Source: VXPQ01 sp965223485
GTDB taxonomy: Bacteria; Bacteroidota; Rhodothermia; Rhodothermales; VXPQ01
Assembly: GCA_965223485.1 (NCBI GenBank)
Contig: OZ244993.1
Coordinates: forward strand, 2,728,001 to 2,792,000
Direction of reading: 5' to 3'
Length of the DNA: 64,000 nt
Position 1 is the stretch's first letter. Each line of letters starts with the position of its first letter. A model generated the notes under the pieces. It was not told the DNA's origin and made no database searches. It saw nothing but the letters and a program-made list of their open reading frames with translations. Below, in pieces: positions 16,976 to 25,852 of this stretch. The position numbers and the translations under genes were made by a program.

Positions 16976-18292
16976 TCATATGAGAACAATCTGTATGTCC
17001 ATCACGTTCGTATGGGTCGGGCCTGTCTGAAGAAATCCCGGCATCCGGCGCCAGAATCCGTAGGCATCGTTCCGTTCCAGAAACGCCTCCGGGTCCAAGC
17101 CCCGTTGACGCGCTTCGGCGACCGTATCCGGGGTGGCTATCGCCCCGGCGGCATCCGTAGGACCGTCTCGCCCGTCGGTACCTGCACTCATAAGGCTTAC
17201 GTCCTTCCCCTCCCCCGCCATACGGATAGCGGCGGCAAGCGCGAGTTCCTGATTGCGCCCTCCAAGGCCATCCCCCCGGACCGTTACAAACGTTTCGCCG
17301 CCCCATAACAGGCACCATCCGGGTTCCTGCGCCAGCGCGCGGCGAGCCATGGCCGCTCCAACTTCCCGCGCCTCCCCGGACATCTCGCGAGAAACGATCT
17401 CGACGCGATAGCCCAACCGCTTTGCTTCCGCGGCAGCAGCCTCCAGCGCCGTGCGCACACTTCCCAGCAGCACGGCATGTACCCGTCCGGATTCCGGCAG
17501 GAGCGGTTCGGGACGCCCGGCGCTCTCCTCGACATACCGCCAGACGCTTGCCGGGACCTTCTCGCCGTACTGCTTCAACACCTCCAACGCTTCTTTCACC
17601 GTATACGGATCAGGGAGGGTTGGACCGCCCCCGATAACGTACATATTCTCCATATCGTCACCCGGAACATCGGAAAGGCACAGCGTCAGTACTTCGGCGG
17701 GGGCCGCCGCTTCAGCCAGACCACCCCCTCCAATCTGCGATATCCGCCGACGCACCTTGTTTATGGCGTGAATGTCAGCCCCGGCGACAAGCAGCCGGTA
17801 AAATGCTTCGCGGGCGTCCTCCAACGAAATGCCCGCCGGGAAAGCAACGCACAGCGAAGAGCCGCCTCCTGAGGCGGGGACAATCAGCAGATCATCGGAG
17901 CCCAGCCCGGAAACCGCAGCCAGCATGGATTGTGCAGCCAGCACACTGTTCTTATCCGGCAATGGGTGTCCTGCTTCGACAACGCTGAAATGCCTTGGGG
18001 TGACCGGCCCCTTCCCGGATGTACCGGGCCATATCCGCTTCACATAGCCGTAGGGAACGGCTGCCCACCCCGTACACATCCGATCACCCAGGCGTTCGCT
18101 CAGGGCAGCAACCATCGCCATGGAGGCTTTCCCCATGCCCGTCACCATGATCTTGTCGTACCCGGCAAGGGGGCGGGCAAGTCCGGCACGCCAATCCGTC
18201 CTGTCCAGCAAGGCATCCGCCTGCACGGCGCAAACGCCCACACCAAAAATCCGGAGGGAATCTTCGGTCCGACCGGAAAAGGAAGGGCGCAT
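16976..18292 (-). CDS. Glycerate 2-kinase, MOFRL/DUF4147 type
   Basis: This protein is predicted to phosphorylate D-glycerate to 2-phosphoglycerate, feeding lower glycolysis. The N-terminal DUF4147 domain covers about residues 1-240 (VTGMGKASMAM, EAGHPLPD, VPASGGGSSL) and the C-terminal MOFRL domain about 320-430 (LLWGGETFVTVRG, GGRNQELALAAA, SAGTDGRDGPTDAAGA). From the ATG at 18292, with GAGGA upstream, it is 438 residues, the usual length. An in-frame ATG at 18373 would add 27 residues without a ribosome site. It lies downstream of NfeD/paraslipin and a sugar operon, whose products could include glycerate. It converges with tRNA-Asp. Confidence 0.88.
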   Translation of the reverse strand: MRPSFSGRTEDSLRIFGVGVCAVQADALLDRTDWRAGLARPLAGYDKIMVTGMGKASMAMVAALSERLGDRMCTGWAAVPYGYVKRIWPGTSGKGPVTPRHFSVVEAGHPLPDKNSVLAAQSMLAAVSGLGSDDLLIVPASGGGSSLCVAFPAGISLEDAREAFYRLLVAGADIHAINKVRRRISQIGGGGLAEAAAPAEVLTLCLSDVPGDDMENMYVIGGGPTLPDPYTVKEALEVLKQYGEKVPASVWRYVEESAGRPEPLLPESGRVHAVLLGSVRTALEAAAAEAKRLGYRVEIVSREMSGEAREVGAAMARRALAQEPGWCLLWGGETFVTVRGDGLGGRNQELALAAAIRMAGEGKDVSLMSAGTDGRDGPTDAAGAIATPDTVAEARQRGLDPEAFLERNDAYGFWRRMPGFLQTGPTHTNVMDIQIVLI

Positions 18293-18449
18293 GGCCGTAT
18301 CCTCATCGGGCCGGCCGGGCATACATACGCCTACAGAGCCAGAGGACAAAGCGGCAAAGGGGTCGTCGCACATAGTGGATGGATTCTACGACATGACCGC
18401 ACTATGACAGCACCCTAAAGCCCTGCCCGGTCTGCCCGGACCATCTCCT

Positions 18450-19388
18450 TCAATGATCCTTCGCCTGTCCGTCCGTTTCGTGAAAAATCTTTGTGGCGGC
18501 GCTAATCATAGACGCCATATCCGCCATGTTGGCGGGGAGAATCAACGTATTGCCTGCTTTGGCTAACGCCCCGAAACGTTCCAGATAATCTTCGGCGATA
18601 CGCAGTTGCATGGCCTTGTCGCCTCCCTCGGCGAGTAGGGCCTCGGCAACCTTCTTCAGGCCCTCGGCGGTAGCTTCGGCCACCCTCAGGATAGCCTCCG
18701 CTTCGCCTCTTGCTTCATTGATTTGCTGCTGCATGGCGGCTTCGGATCCGAGAATGACTTGCTTTTTTTCGCCTTCCGCCTGATTGACCTGGGCATCCCG
18801 ATCGCCTTCCGACTGAAGAATGACAGCCCTCTTTTCCCGCTCGGCGCGCATCTGCTTCTCCATGGCGGAGAGCACATCGTCGGGCGGGTTGATATTCTTG
18901 ATTTCGTAGCGCAGCACCTTCACCCCCCAAGGCTCGGAAGCGAGATCAAGCTCTTTGACAACATTCAGATTGATAACAGCACGTTCCTCGAAAGTCTTGT
19001 CGAGCTCGATCTTTCCGATCTCGCTGCGCAATGTGGTCTGGGCCAGTTGGGAAATAGCGAATACGTAATCCCCGATTCCGTAGGAGGCGCGCTCGGCGTT
19101 CATGACCTGCATGTACAGCACGCCGTCTATACCCACCTGCACATTGTCGCTGGTAATGCACACCTGTTCGGAGATGTCCATTGCGTGCTCCTTCAGGCTG
19201 TGCTTGTACGCTACCCGTTCAACGAAGGGAACAAGAATACTGAAGCCGGGATCCAGCGTACGGGAGTAACGCCCCAGATTCTCGATCACATAGGCATTTT
19301 GCTGCGGCACGATCACCGCTGTTTTAACGATAAGCACGATGGCCGCTAAGGCGATGATGCCGCCAACGATGAAGCCAATGTCCAGCAT
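18450..19388 (-). CDS. SPFH/Band 7 paraslipin, QmcA-like
   Basis: This 312-residue membrane-anchored scaffold protein has an N-terminal hydrophobic segment at about 5-25, then an SPFH/Band 7 domain (VPQQNAYVIENLGRY, DNVQVGIDGVLY, RSEIGKIELDKTFEER), and a long charged alanine/glutamate coiled coil at about 180-250. Paraslipins organise membrane microdomains and are nearly always paired with NfeD, which is the gene just upstream here (31-base gap, same strand). AGGTAAAG precedes the start. Confidence 0.93.
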   Translation of the reverse strand: MLDIGFIVGGIIALAAIVLIVKTAVIVPQQNAYVIENLGRYSRTLDPGFSILVPFVERVAYKHSLKEHAMDISEQVCITSDNVQVGIDGVLYMQVMNAERASYGIGDYVFAISQLAQTTLRSEIGKIELDKTFEERAVINLNVVKELDLASEPWGVKVLRYEIKNINPPDDVLSAMEKQMRAEREKRAVILQSEGDRDAQVNQAEGEKKQVILGSEAAMQQQINEARGEAEAILRVAEATAEGLKKVAEALLAEGGDKAMQLRIAEDYLERFGALAKAGNTLILPANMADMASMISAATKIFHETDGQAKDH

Positions 19389-19419
19389 ATTCTTTACCTG
19401 TTGAATGGATGCAGCGGCC

Positions 19420-19860
19420 TTATGCCTCCGCTAAAGCTTCGATTTCCAGCAGGGTGCTATCTACAGCAATTACTTCGGCTTGTCCCCCGGCCGCGAGAGA
19501 TTCGGAGCCGACATTTCTGGCGGTCCATGTCGATCCCCGCAGTTCCACCCGGCAACGCGCGCCCGGCGCTACGTCTTCGGAGAGGCTAACGGTCTCGCCG
19601 ACAAGGGGATTGCTGGATTTAGGCGTCTCGCCACGCAAGCGGATGTACAGGTTTTGCCGAAAAAGCGGCATGGAAGCAATGGCCAACCCGGAAAAAAGAA
19701 GCCATTGCCCCCATATCGGCAAGGTCAGCCCGGCCAACCCGACCAACCCCGTCAATATGGCTGCGACACCGATGATAACCAGATAGAACGCTGCCTCAAC
19801 GCCCATCAATTCTACGGTCATCAGGCCAAATCCAATGACCAACCAACCCCACCAAGCCAT
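19420..19860 (-). CDS. NfeD family membrane protein
   Basis: This 146-residue protein has about three to four membrane segments in the first 75 residues and a C-terminal OB-fold domain (GETVSLSEDVAPGARCRVELRGSTW, ending in short strands). It is the short NfeD form, without the protease domain. It pairs with the paraslipin downstream in a classical NfeD-SPFH operon. A strong AAGGTGA site precedes the ATG. It is separated from the sugar operon by 88 bases on the same strand. Confidence 0.9.
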   Translation of the reverse strand: MAWWGWLVIGFGLMTVELMGVEAAFYLVIIGVAAILTGLVGLAGLTLPIWGQWLLFSGLAIASMPLFRQNLYIRLRGETPKSSNPLVGETVSLSEDVAPGARCRVELRGSTWTARNVGSESLAAGGQAEVIAVDSTLLEIEALAEA

Positions 19861-19948
19861 AGATTCACCTTTTGATTTAGATCAACGATGACAATGCCGG
19901 AAAGCACTTTTACCTGCTTACCATAATACGCCAATACCAGGGTGCGGT

Positions 19949-20659
19949 TCACCTTTTTCGGGATTGCCCATAGTAGGCCCCGGCGCCGTGCTTGCGCAGA
20001 AAATGCTTGTCCCGGAGCGCATCGTCGATCGGAGCAACCTCCGGATGCAGGAGCCGGGTCCGCCACGCCATGCACGCTACGGTTTCAAGCACGATAGCAT
20101 TCTCTACTGCCTCAGCAGCATTCCTGCCCCAGGCAAACGGCCCATGGCAGGCCACCAGTACGGCGGGTATCTCCGCAGGATCTATCCCCCCCTGCTCGAA
20201 ACACTCGACGATCACCACACCCGTATGTCGCTCGTACTCCTCCGCAATCTCGTCTTCGCGCATCCGCCGCGTCACGGGAATACTTCCCCGAAAATGGTCG
20301 GCATGGGTCGTGCCGAAGCAGTCAATGGGCTGCTCGGCTTGCGCCCAACCGACGGCGTACCGGGAATGCGTATGTACGATAGCCCCTACGTTCGGCCATG
20401 CCCGGTACAACGCCAGATGGGTCGGCGTGTCCGAGGAGGGACGAAGCGGACCTTCCACGACCTCTCCCGTCTCCAGCGATAGCACCACCATGTCGTCCGC
20501 AGCAAGCCGGTCGTACGGAACCCCGCTCGGCTTGATCGCCATGACGCCTGCCCTGGCGTCCGCAGCGCTGGCGTTTCCCCACGTCCTCTCCACCAGCCCC
20601 TCGATGTCGAGATTGGCCCGCCACGCCTGTTCCTTCAGATCGGCATACGCTGTGGTCAT
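19949..20659 (-). CDS. araD: L-ribulose-5-phosphate 4-epimerase
   Basis: This 236-residue class II aldolase-fold enzyme converts L-ribulose-5-phosphate to D-xylulose-5-phosphate. Visible family marks are GNASAADARAGVMAIKPSG, the zinc-binding HTHSRYAVGWAQ, the TTHADHF loop and CHGPFAWGRNAAEAVENA. The ATG overlaps the stop of the upstream ribulokinase by four bases (ATGA), implying translational coupling. It is the last gene of the sugar operon. The residues and length match AraD/UlaF/SgbE members, so a related pentulose phosphate substrate is possible. Confidence 0.92.
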   Translation of the reverse strand: MTTAYADLKEQAWRANLDIEGLVERTWGNASAADARAGVMAIKPSGVPYDRLAADDMVVLSLETGEVVEGPLRPSSDTPTHLALYRAWPNVGAIVHTHSRYAVGWAQAEQPIDCFGTTHADHFRGSIPVTRRMREDEIAEEYERHTGVVIVECFEQGGIDPAEIPAVLVACHGPFAWGRNAAEAVENAIVLETVACMAWRTRLLHPEVAPIDDALRDKHFLRKHGAGAYYGQSRKR

Positions 20660-22368
20660 CCCCGCACCTCGTCGCGTAGCGCAAGCAGCACTTTCATTAC
20701 ATCGAACAGATGAGGTCCTTCCACCACACCCGGCGTATTATCCCCCTGTGTGGCCTCCACGCCAAAAGCGTCGTGCAGCCGGCGATAGAGAACGTATAGC
20801 CGGTCGTACGTGCTGCATCGTTCCGGATCGGGCTCGAACACGCGCGCACGGACACCCGTCATGGCGCGTATGGCTGCCGGGAACCCATCGTATCCGCCCG
20901 CAGCCTTCCCTGCCACCACGGACGCGCTCACGGCGGCGCCCAGCGCACAGGTTCGGGCACTCCGCGAAATCATGATCGGGCGCCCCATCACGTCTGCATA
21001 GATTTGCATGACCAACTCGTTTTTGTCCGATATGCCGCCGCAGTTGACAATGCGCTCGACAGGCGCCCCATACTCCTCGAAGCGCTCCATGATTCTACGG
21101 GCGCCGAAGGCCGTTGCTTCAATAAGGGCCCGATATATTTCCCCCGGAGTACTGTGAAGCGTCAATCCCACGATCAGTCCGGTCAGGCGCTGGTCTACAA
21201 GAATAGTCCGGTTACCGTTGAGCCAGTCCAGCGCAAGGAGCCCGCTTTCCCCCGGGCGCAGCCGCCCGGCCTCCTCCGTAAGCGCCTCGTGTCCCTGCCC
21301 ATCCGGGCGCACCCGGCGCACGAACCAGTTGAAAATGTCTCCTACGGCAGACTGCCCGGCCTCCATCCCGTAGTGCCCCGGCAGCACGGATTCCGGCACA
21401 ATGCCGCACAATCCGGGAATGTCCCCGGGATTCTCTTCCAGCGGGGCCACCATCAAATCGCAGGTGGACGTACCGATGATCTTCACGAGCGTGCCGGGAG
21501 CAATCCCCGATCCCACCGCGCCCAAATGCGCATCGAATGCCCCGACGGCCACAGGAATGCCGGCGGGCAGGCCCAGCCGCTCGGCCCACTCGTCTGTCAA
21601 GGCGCCCGCCGCCTGCGACACATCGAACGCCTTGTCGGGCAGCGTTCTACGCACACGCAGGAGCGCCTCGTCCAGCGACCCCACAAACTCCTCATCGGGA
21701 TAGCCGCCCCAATCCGTATGAAACATGGCCTTGTGCCCCGCCGCGCAGATCGACCGTTTCAGCAGGTCGGGCCGCTCCGTACCGGAGAGCATGGCTGGTA
21801 TCCAGTCCGCGTGCTCGACCCAGGTATACGCCGCCTCGAACACCTCGGGGGCGGCTCGCAGGCAACGCCATATTTTCGACCAGAACCACTCCGAACTGTA
21901 TATCCCTCCGCATTTTGCAAGGTACTCCGGGCGCAGCGCGCGGGCACGCTCCGTGATCTCTCGCGCTTCGGCGTGCCCCGTGTGATCCTTCCAGAGCCAG
22001 GCCTGCGCATCCGGGTTGTCCCGAAACCGGTCGGAGAGGCCCAATGGGACGCCGTCCTTGTCCACCGGGATCGGGGTAGAGCCGGTGGCGTCGACGCCGA
22101 TGCCTATCACGCGACTGGCGCGAAATCCATCGTCTTCTTGCCCAGCTTCCTCCATGGCGGAGGCAATGCTCCGCTCGACGCCCAGTACGTAATCTCCAGG
22201 ATGCTGTCGGGCAAGATCGGGCCGGCTCCGATCCAGCAGGACCCCGTCCTCGCCGGAGGGGTACTCGAAAACGCCCGTACCCGCCTCGCGCCCCGTGGCG
22301 ACATCCACTACCAGCGCGCGCACCGAATTGGTGCCAAAATCCAGTCCTATGACGTATGAGGAAGCCAT
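20656..22368 (-). CDS. araB: Ribulokinase, FGGY family
   Basis: This 570-residue FGGY carbohydrate kinase uses ATP to phosphorylate L-ribulose (or a related ketopentose). The N-terminus has YVIGLDFGTNSVRALVVD, the middle GIGVDATGSTPIPVD, and the C-terminal lobe GGISDKNELVMQIYADVMGRP with ALGAAVSA. Length and motifs fit the AraB subfamily. It overlaps araD by four bases. No L-arabinose isomerase is in the window, so the ribulose source may be one of the upstream TIM-barrel enzymes. Confidence 0.92.
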   Translation of the reverse strand: MASSYVIGLDFGTNSVRALVVDVATGREAGTGVFEYPSGEDGVLLDRSRPDLARQHPGDYVLGVERSIASAMEEAGQEDDGFRASRVIGIGVDATGSTPIPVDKDGVPLGLSDRFRDNPDAQAWLWKDHTGHAEAREITERARALRPEYLAKCGGIYSSEWFWSKIWRCLRAAPEVFEAAYTWVEHADWIPAMLSGTERPDLLKRSICAAGHKAMFHTDWGGYPDEEFVGSLDEALLRVRRTLPDKAFDVSQAAGALTDEWAERLGLPAGIPVAVGAFDAHLGAVGSGIAPGTLVKIIGTSTCDLMVAPLEENPGDIPGLCGIVPESVLPGHYGMEAGQSAVGDIFNWFVRRVRPDGQGHEALTEEAGRLRPGESGLLALDWLNGNRTILVDQRLTGLIVGLTLHSTPGEIYRALIEATAFGARRIMERFEEYGAPVERIVNCGGISDKNELVMQIYADVMGRPIMISRSARTCALGAAVSASVVAGKAAGGYDGFPAAIRAMTGVRARVFEPDPERCSTYDRLYVLYRRLHDAFGVEATQGDNTPGVVEGPHLFDVMKVLLALRDEVRG

Positions 22369-22395
22369 GTGGCTTTTGTACGTGACCCCTGATCG

Positions 22396-23199
22396 TTAAT
22401 GCGCCAGGAGCCAGTCGGCCACGCGAGGATTGAAATCCTCGATGCGCTCCCAGTGAAACGCATGGCCCGCCCCCGGATACATATGCAACTCCGCATTCGG
22501 AATCCCCGCGGCCACTTCTTCGACCATCCAGGGCGGCACGAAAATATCCTGCTCCCCGCCGATTACCAGGGTCGGCGCCGCAATCTGCGGAAGCGCCTCC
22601 AGCACATTATGTTCGATGCAGGCATACCCCTGCCCCTCCAGCCCATGCAGGGGTTGCGGCTCCTCTCCCACGGAAGCAAATGTACGACCGTTAATCAGGT
22701 CAGCGTACCCTTCGATATCGTCCCACGTGCCTTTCGAAAAAATGAGAAGCTGGATGTACTCCATGAATTCCTCAGGCCGAAGGCGCGCCTTGATGGTCAT
22801 CATGTGCCGGAAAATGCTGGCAGCGTACCGGTCGCATCGCGCCCAGGGACACATAAGCACGAGGGAACGCACCCGGTCGGGGCAGCGGATGGCCAACTGC
22901 TGCGCAATGATGCTCCCCATCGACACACCCGCTACGCGCACCCGCTCGATATCCAGGGCGTCGAGCAAGCCCGCCATGTCGTCCGCCATCCGGGCGCTCG
23001 TGTAGCTTCCGCCGGGCTTTGAGGAGCGCCCTACGCCGCGATTGTCGGGTATGATGCACCGGAAATGCGCCTTCCAGGCGTCCGCATGGGCTTCCCATAC
23101 GGAACCCGGGGCGGTAATGCCCATGATCATGAGAAGCGGCGGTCCGTCGCCGGCTTCCGCGTAATACATGTCGATCCCATTGGTCTGGACGATAGGCAT
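22396..23199 (-). CDS. Alpha/beta hydrolase
   Basis: This 267-residue alpha/beta-fold hydrolase has the oxyanion-hole segment MIMGITAPGSVW, the nucleophile elbow GVSMGS, an acidic residue in GGEQDIF and the catalytic histidine in GAGHAFHW. There is no signal peptide, so it is cytoplasmic. It sits 27 bases upstream of araB and 36 bases downstream of a TIM-barrel gene. In that setting it could be a lactonase or esterase acting on a sugar derivative, which is inference; the fold has many activities. Confidence 0.8.
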   Translation of the reverse strand: MPIVQTNGIDMYYAEAGDGPPLLMIMGITAPGSVWEAHADAWKAHFRCIIPDNRGVGRSSKPGGSYTSARMADDMAGLLDALDIERVRVAGVSMGSIIAQQLAIRCPDRVRSLVLMCPWARCDRYAASIFRHMMTIKARLRPEEFMEYIQLLIFSKGTWDDIEGYADLINGRTFASVGEEPQPLHGLEGQGYACIEHNVLEALPQIAAPTLVIGGEQDIFVPPWMVEEVAAGIPNAELHMYPGAGHAFHWERIEDFNPRVADWLLAH

Positions 23200-23235
23200 G
23201 GCTGGTTGTGCGCTTATGACAAATTTGAGAATCGG

Positions 23236-24075
23236 TTACGAATCGGAGAGCGTGGGCAGCAGCGTGTCCCGGACCCATCTTCCGTCGTAAAGGGTCACGC
23301 CATCGGGGTCGTCCACGGCCTCGGCCCCTTCGTCCTCGCAGATGATCCATCCTGCATACCCCTCCCGGACAAGCCAGTTCGTAATACCCGTAAAGTCGAT
23401 CTTTCCGGCCCCCATGATGACGAATTCCGGATTGCCGTCCCAATCCTTGTAATGAACGTGGTTGATGAGGCTTGCATACTCCTGCATCCTGGCGAGCGGG
23501 TCCATGCCCCCGTTGGCGATGTGCCCGACATCGGGCGTCCACCCGGTGACGGACGCATCCAGGCCTCCCAGAATGATCCGGTAATCTTCTTCCGTGCGGT
23601 TGATGGAAGTATGCGGAGAATTGGGATGGAACGTGGATACAACCCCCGCATCGGCTGCCCGGCGCGACACCGCATTGACGATGGATACAAGGTGCTTCCG
23701 GCGGGCTTCGAGGTGATGGCGACTTGTGGGAATCTGGACGGTGCACAGCAACGCCCCGGGGAAGCGTTGCAGCAGCCGGATCGTTTCGTCGGCCTGCCTG
23801 CGTTCCTCCTCCGTTTCTTCGGGGCCGTTCCATTCGAGCACGAGGGCCACCGCGGCAAGATCAATGCCCGCCGTGCGCAGTTCGTCCTCAAGCCGCACCG
23901 GATCGGATAAGTCGCCCATCCAGGAATGCACAGGTTCGATACCTGTAAAGCCCGCCTCGGCAGACACGCGGATCATATGATCGAGACGGTTCGCGTGCGC
24001 CTTACCGTTCTCCTTCATGAACCAGGTGTACACCTCGGCGCCGAAACGAAAAGAAGGAATGAATATGCCGGACAT
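23236..24075 (-). CDS. Sugar phosphate isomerase/epimerase, TIM barrel
   Basis: From the ATG at 24075 this is 279 residues. The open frame continues far upstream, but that part overlaps the next epimerase gene and has no family sense. The protein is a xylose-isomerase-like TIM barrel: GAEVYTWFMKENGK near the start, a metal-site region with STFHPNSPH, TPDVGHIANGG and HVHYKDWDGN, and a final GWIICEDEGAE strand. Members isomerise or epimerise sugars or act on inositols; the substrate is not predictable. It is in the sugar operon with araB and araD. Confidence 0.82.
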   Translation of the reverse strand: MSGIFIPSFRFGAEVYTWFMKENGKAHANRLDHMIRVSAEAGFTGIEPVHSWMGDLSDPVRLEDELRTAGIDLAAVALVLEWNGPEETEEERRQADETIRLLQRFPGALLCTVQIPTSRHHLEARRKHLVSIVNAVSRRAADAGVVSTFHPNSPHTSINRTEEDYRIILGGLDASVTGWTPDVGHIANGGMDPLARMQEYASLINHVHYKDWDGNPEFVIMGAGKIDFTGITNWLVREGYAGWIICEDEGAEAVDDPDGVTLYDGRWVRDTLLPTLSDS

Positions 24076-24137
24076 GTGCTGAAAAATGGTATGGACAGAT
24101 CCTGTGAAAAATGGAGCGCAGGAAATCAGCGGGGAAT

Positions 24138-24992
24138 TTAACCGACCGCCGTTTCGCGTAGTTGCCGCCTGATAAAGGCATAGCCCTGTTCCGCAATGTC
24201 CCAGGGTTCGGAAAAACTCCGCCACACGTTGATCGCATTTGCAAAGTCCGGATCGGCCCGGGTAAACGACTCGATGGTGAGCCACCCCTCGTAGCCCACC
24301 TCCGCCAACGTTTCGAAGACTTCCTTCCAGGCTACGATCCCGTCGCCCGGCGTACCCCGGTCGTTCTCGCTGATATGCACATGGGCCAGATGGGGCGCCG
24401 CCGTGCGGATAGCTCCCGCGAAGGATTTTTCCTCGATGTTCGAATGGTGCGTGTCGAACATGACCTGCACGAACGGATGATCCACCATTTCGGTCAGTCC
24501 GACCAGTTGCTGCATCGTGTTGCACAAGTAACATTCGAAACGGTTCAGCGCCTCCAGCGCCAGCACGACGCCGGCCTGCTCGGCGTATTCGCCCGCTTGT
24601 CGTAGCACTTCGGCGCTCCATTTGGCCTCGTCCGGCGTGGGCGCCGCTTTTGTAAACCAGGCGAAGGCGGAATGGAACGGTCCGCAGATCACGCCGGCGC
24701 CGGTATCTACGGCCCGGTCAATGGCCCAGCATATTTTTTCCAGACCTTGTTGCCGGACAGCAGCATCGGAGCTGGCCGGATTGTGCTCCGGCTCCAGTGC
24801 AAGACACGACGTACACGCCATATCCAGGTCGGCCAAAAACGTCCCGAGGCCGCGGTATGCTGCAGCATCCTGCGCCCCCATCGAATACTCTATGCCATCG
24901 TATCCAATGTCCCGGATCCGTTCGATGTGCGGGTAAAGCGCTTCCGATACGGTGGCGGACCAGGGAAGCAGATTGAATCCGATGCGGTGCAT
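24138..24992 (-). CDS. D-tagatose 3-epimerase-like sugar epimerase
   Basis: This 284-residue TIM-barrel enzyme is the first gene of the sugar operon. It shows the metal-binding pattern of the D-tagatose/D-psicose 3-epimerase family: glutamate in EALNRFECYLCNT, aspartate in VMFDTHHSNIEE, histidine in HVHISENDRG and a final glutamate in LTIESF. The family interconverts ketoses at C3. That would allow a ketopentose such as L-xylulose to become L-ribulose, the substrate of the ribulokinase downstream; this link is inference. No secretion signal is present. Confidence 0.82.
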   Translation of the reverse strand: MHRIGFNLLPWSATVSEALYPHIERIRDIGYDGIEYSMGAQDAAAYRGLGTFLADLDMACTSCLALEPEHNPASSDAAVRQQGLEKICWAIDRAVDTGAGVICGPFHSAFAWFTKAAPTPDEAKWSAEVLRQAGEYAEQAGVVLALEALNRFECYLCNTMQQLVGLTEMVDHPFVQVMFDTHHSNIEEKSFAGAIRTAAPHLAHVHISENDRGTPGDGIVAWKEVFETLAEVGYEGWLTIESFTRADPDFANAINVWRSFSEPWDIAEQGYAFIRRQLRETAVG

Positions 24993-25221
24993 AGCGGTTT
25001 CGGAACGGTTTCAGGGCGTAGGATCAAGAGCAATGCGGCGAGGGGAAAGATAAGGAAGCCTCTGGAAAGCAGGAACTGCCGGAACGGAATAGTAAGGTTG
25101 TTGCGGACAGGGAGGTGGTTCGGTTCGATTAGCGCAGATTTCTCCCCATACGGCAGGAACACAGCGAAAGAAGGGGCTTATGCACCTTTATCCCTTTTCC
25201 CGACGTCGCAGGAGGCTTCCC

Positions 25222-25824
25222 ATGCCCGCAACCAACATCGAGAAGACGACCGACCGCCCTCGAATCGGCGGCGACGCCCCTCAAGTCATGACGGCGGAGG
25301 AATACGTTACGCTCTCCGACCAGCGAAGCGGTTGCGCCTATGAACTGGTGCGGGGATTGCTGGTCGTACGCGATCCGGGGGTGTCCTGGACCCATTCGTA
25401 CGTACAAGGCAAATTGTACCGCTATCTCGACGAATGGATGGAAAAATTCGGACACGGCGAAGTGGGCGTAGAGGTCGACTGCCTCGTCGGCGAAGACCCG
25501 GATACTGTTCGCATACCGGACGTGGGCGTTCTACTCCAACCGTTCGATACGGAGAATGCATTCCTTGGTCGCGTGCGAGGCGCGCCGGACATTGTGATCG
25601 AAGTGCTATCTCCCTCCAACAGCCCGCAAGAAATGCGCGACAAAACAAGCGATTACTTCAATGCGGGGGCGCTCCGGGTATGGATCGTAGATCCGGAAGC
25701 CCGCACGATCGTCATTCACAAGGCGGATGGGACAAACACCCGATTCAGGGGCACGGATCGTCTCGAAGACCCTGAAATACTGCCGGGCTTTGCGCTGGAG
25801 ATGCAGAAGGTATTCGAAACATAA
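25222..25824 (+). CDS. Uma2 family (DUF820) PD-(D/E)XK-like protein
   Basis: This 200-residue single-domain protein has the Uma2 restriction-endonuclease-like fold: YELVRGLLVV, TVRIPDVGVLL, DIVIEVLSPSNS with the acidic and serine residues of the active site, and ALRVWIVDPEARTIVIH. An ATG at 25180 would add 14 residues, but the ATG at 25222 lies seven bases after a perfect AGGAGG, so it is clearly the start. It stands alone on the + strand between two - strand catabolic clusters. Uma2 genes are often scattered in multiple copies; their physiological role is not established. Confidence 0.88.
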   Translation: MPATNIEKTTDRPRIGGDAPQVMTAEEYVTLSDQRSGCAYELVRGLLVVRDPGVSWTHSYVQGKLYRYLDEWMEKFGHGEVGVEVDCLVGEDPDTVRIPDVGVLLQPFDTENAFLGRVRGAPDIVIEVLSPSNSPQEMRDKTSDYFNAGALRVWIVDPEARTIVIHKADGTNTRFRGTDRLEDPEILPGFALEMQKVFET

Positions 25825-25852
25825 AACAACCCGCCACCCCCGAAAAACACCT

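Noticed and set aside
24076..24621. Upstream extension of the TIM-barrel gene by about 180 residues
   Set aside because: It overlaps the separate epimerase gene on the same strand and has no similarity to the family; the ATG at 24075 gives the normal length.
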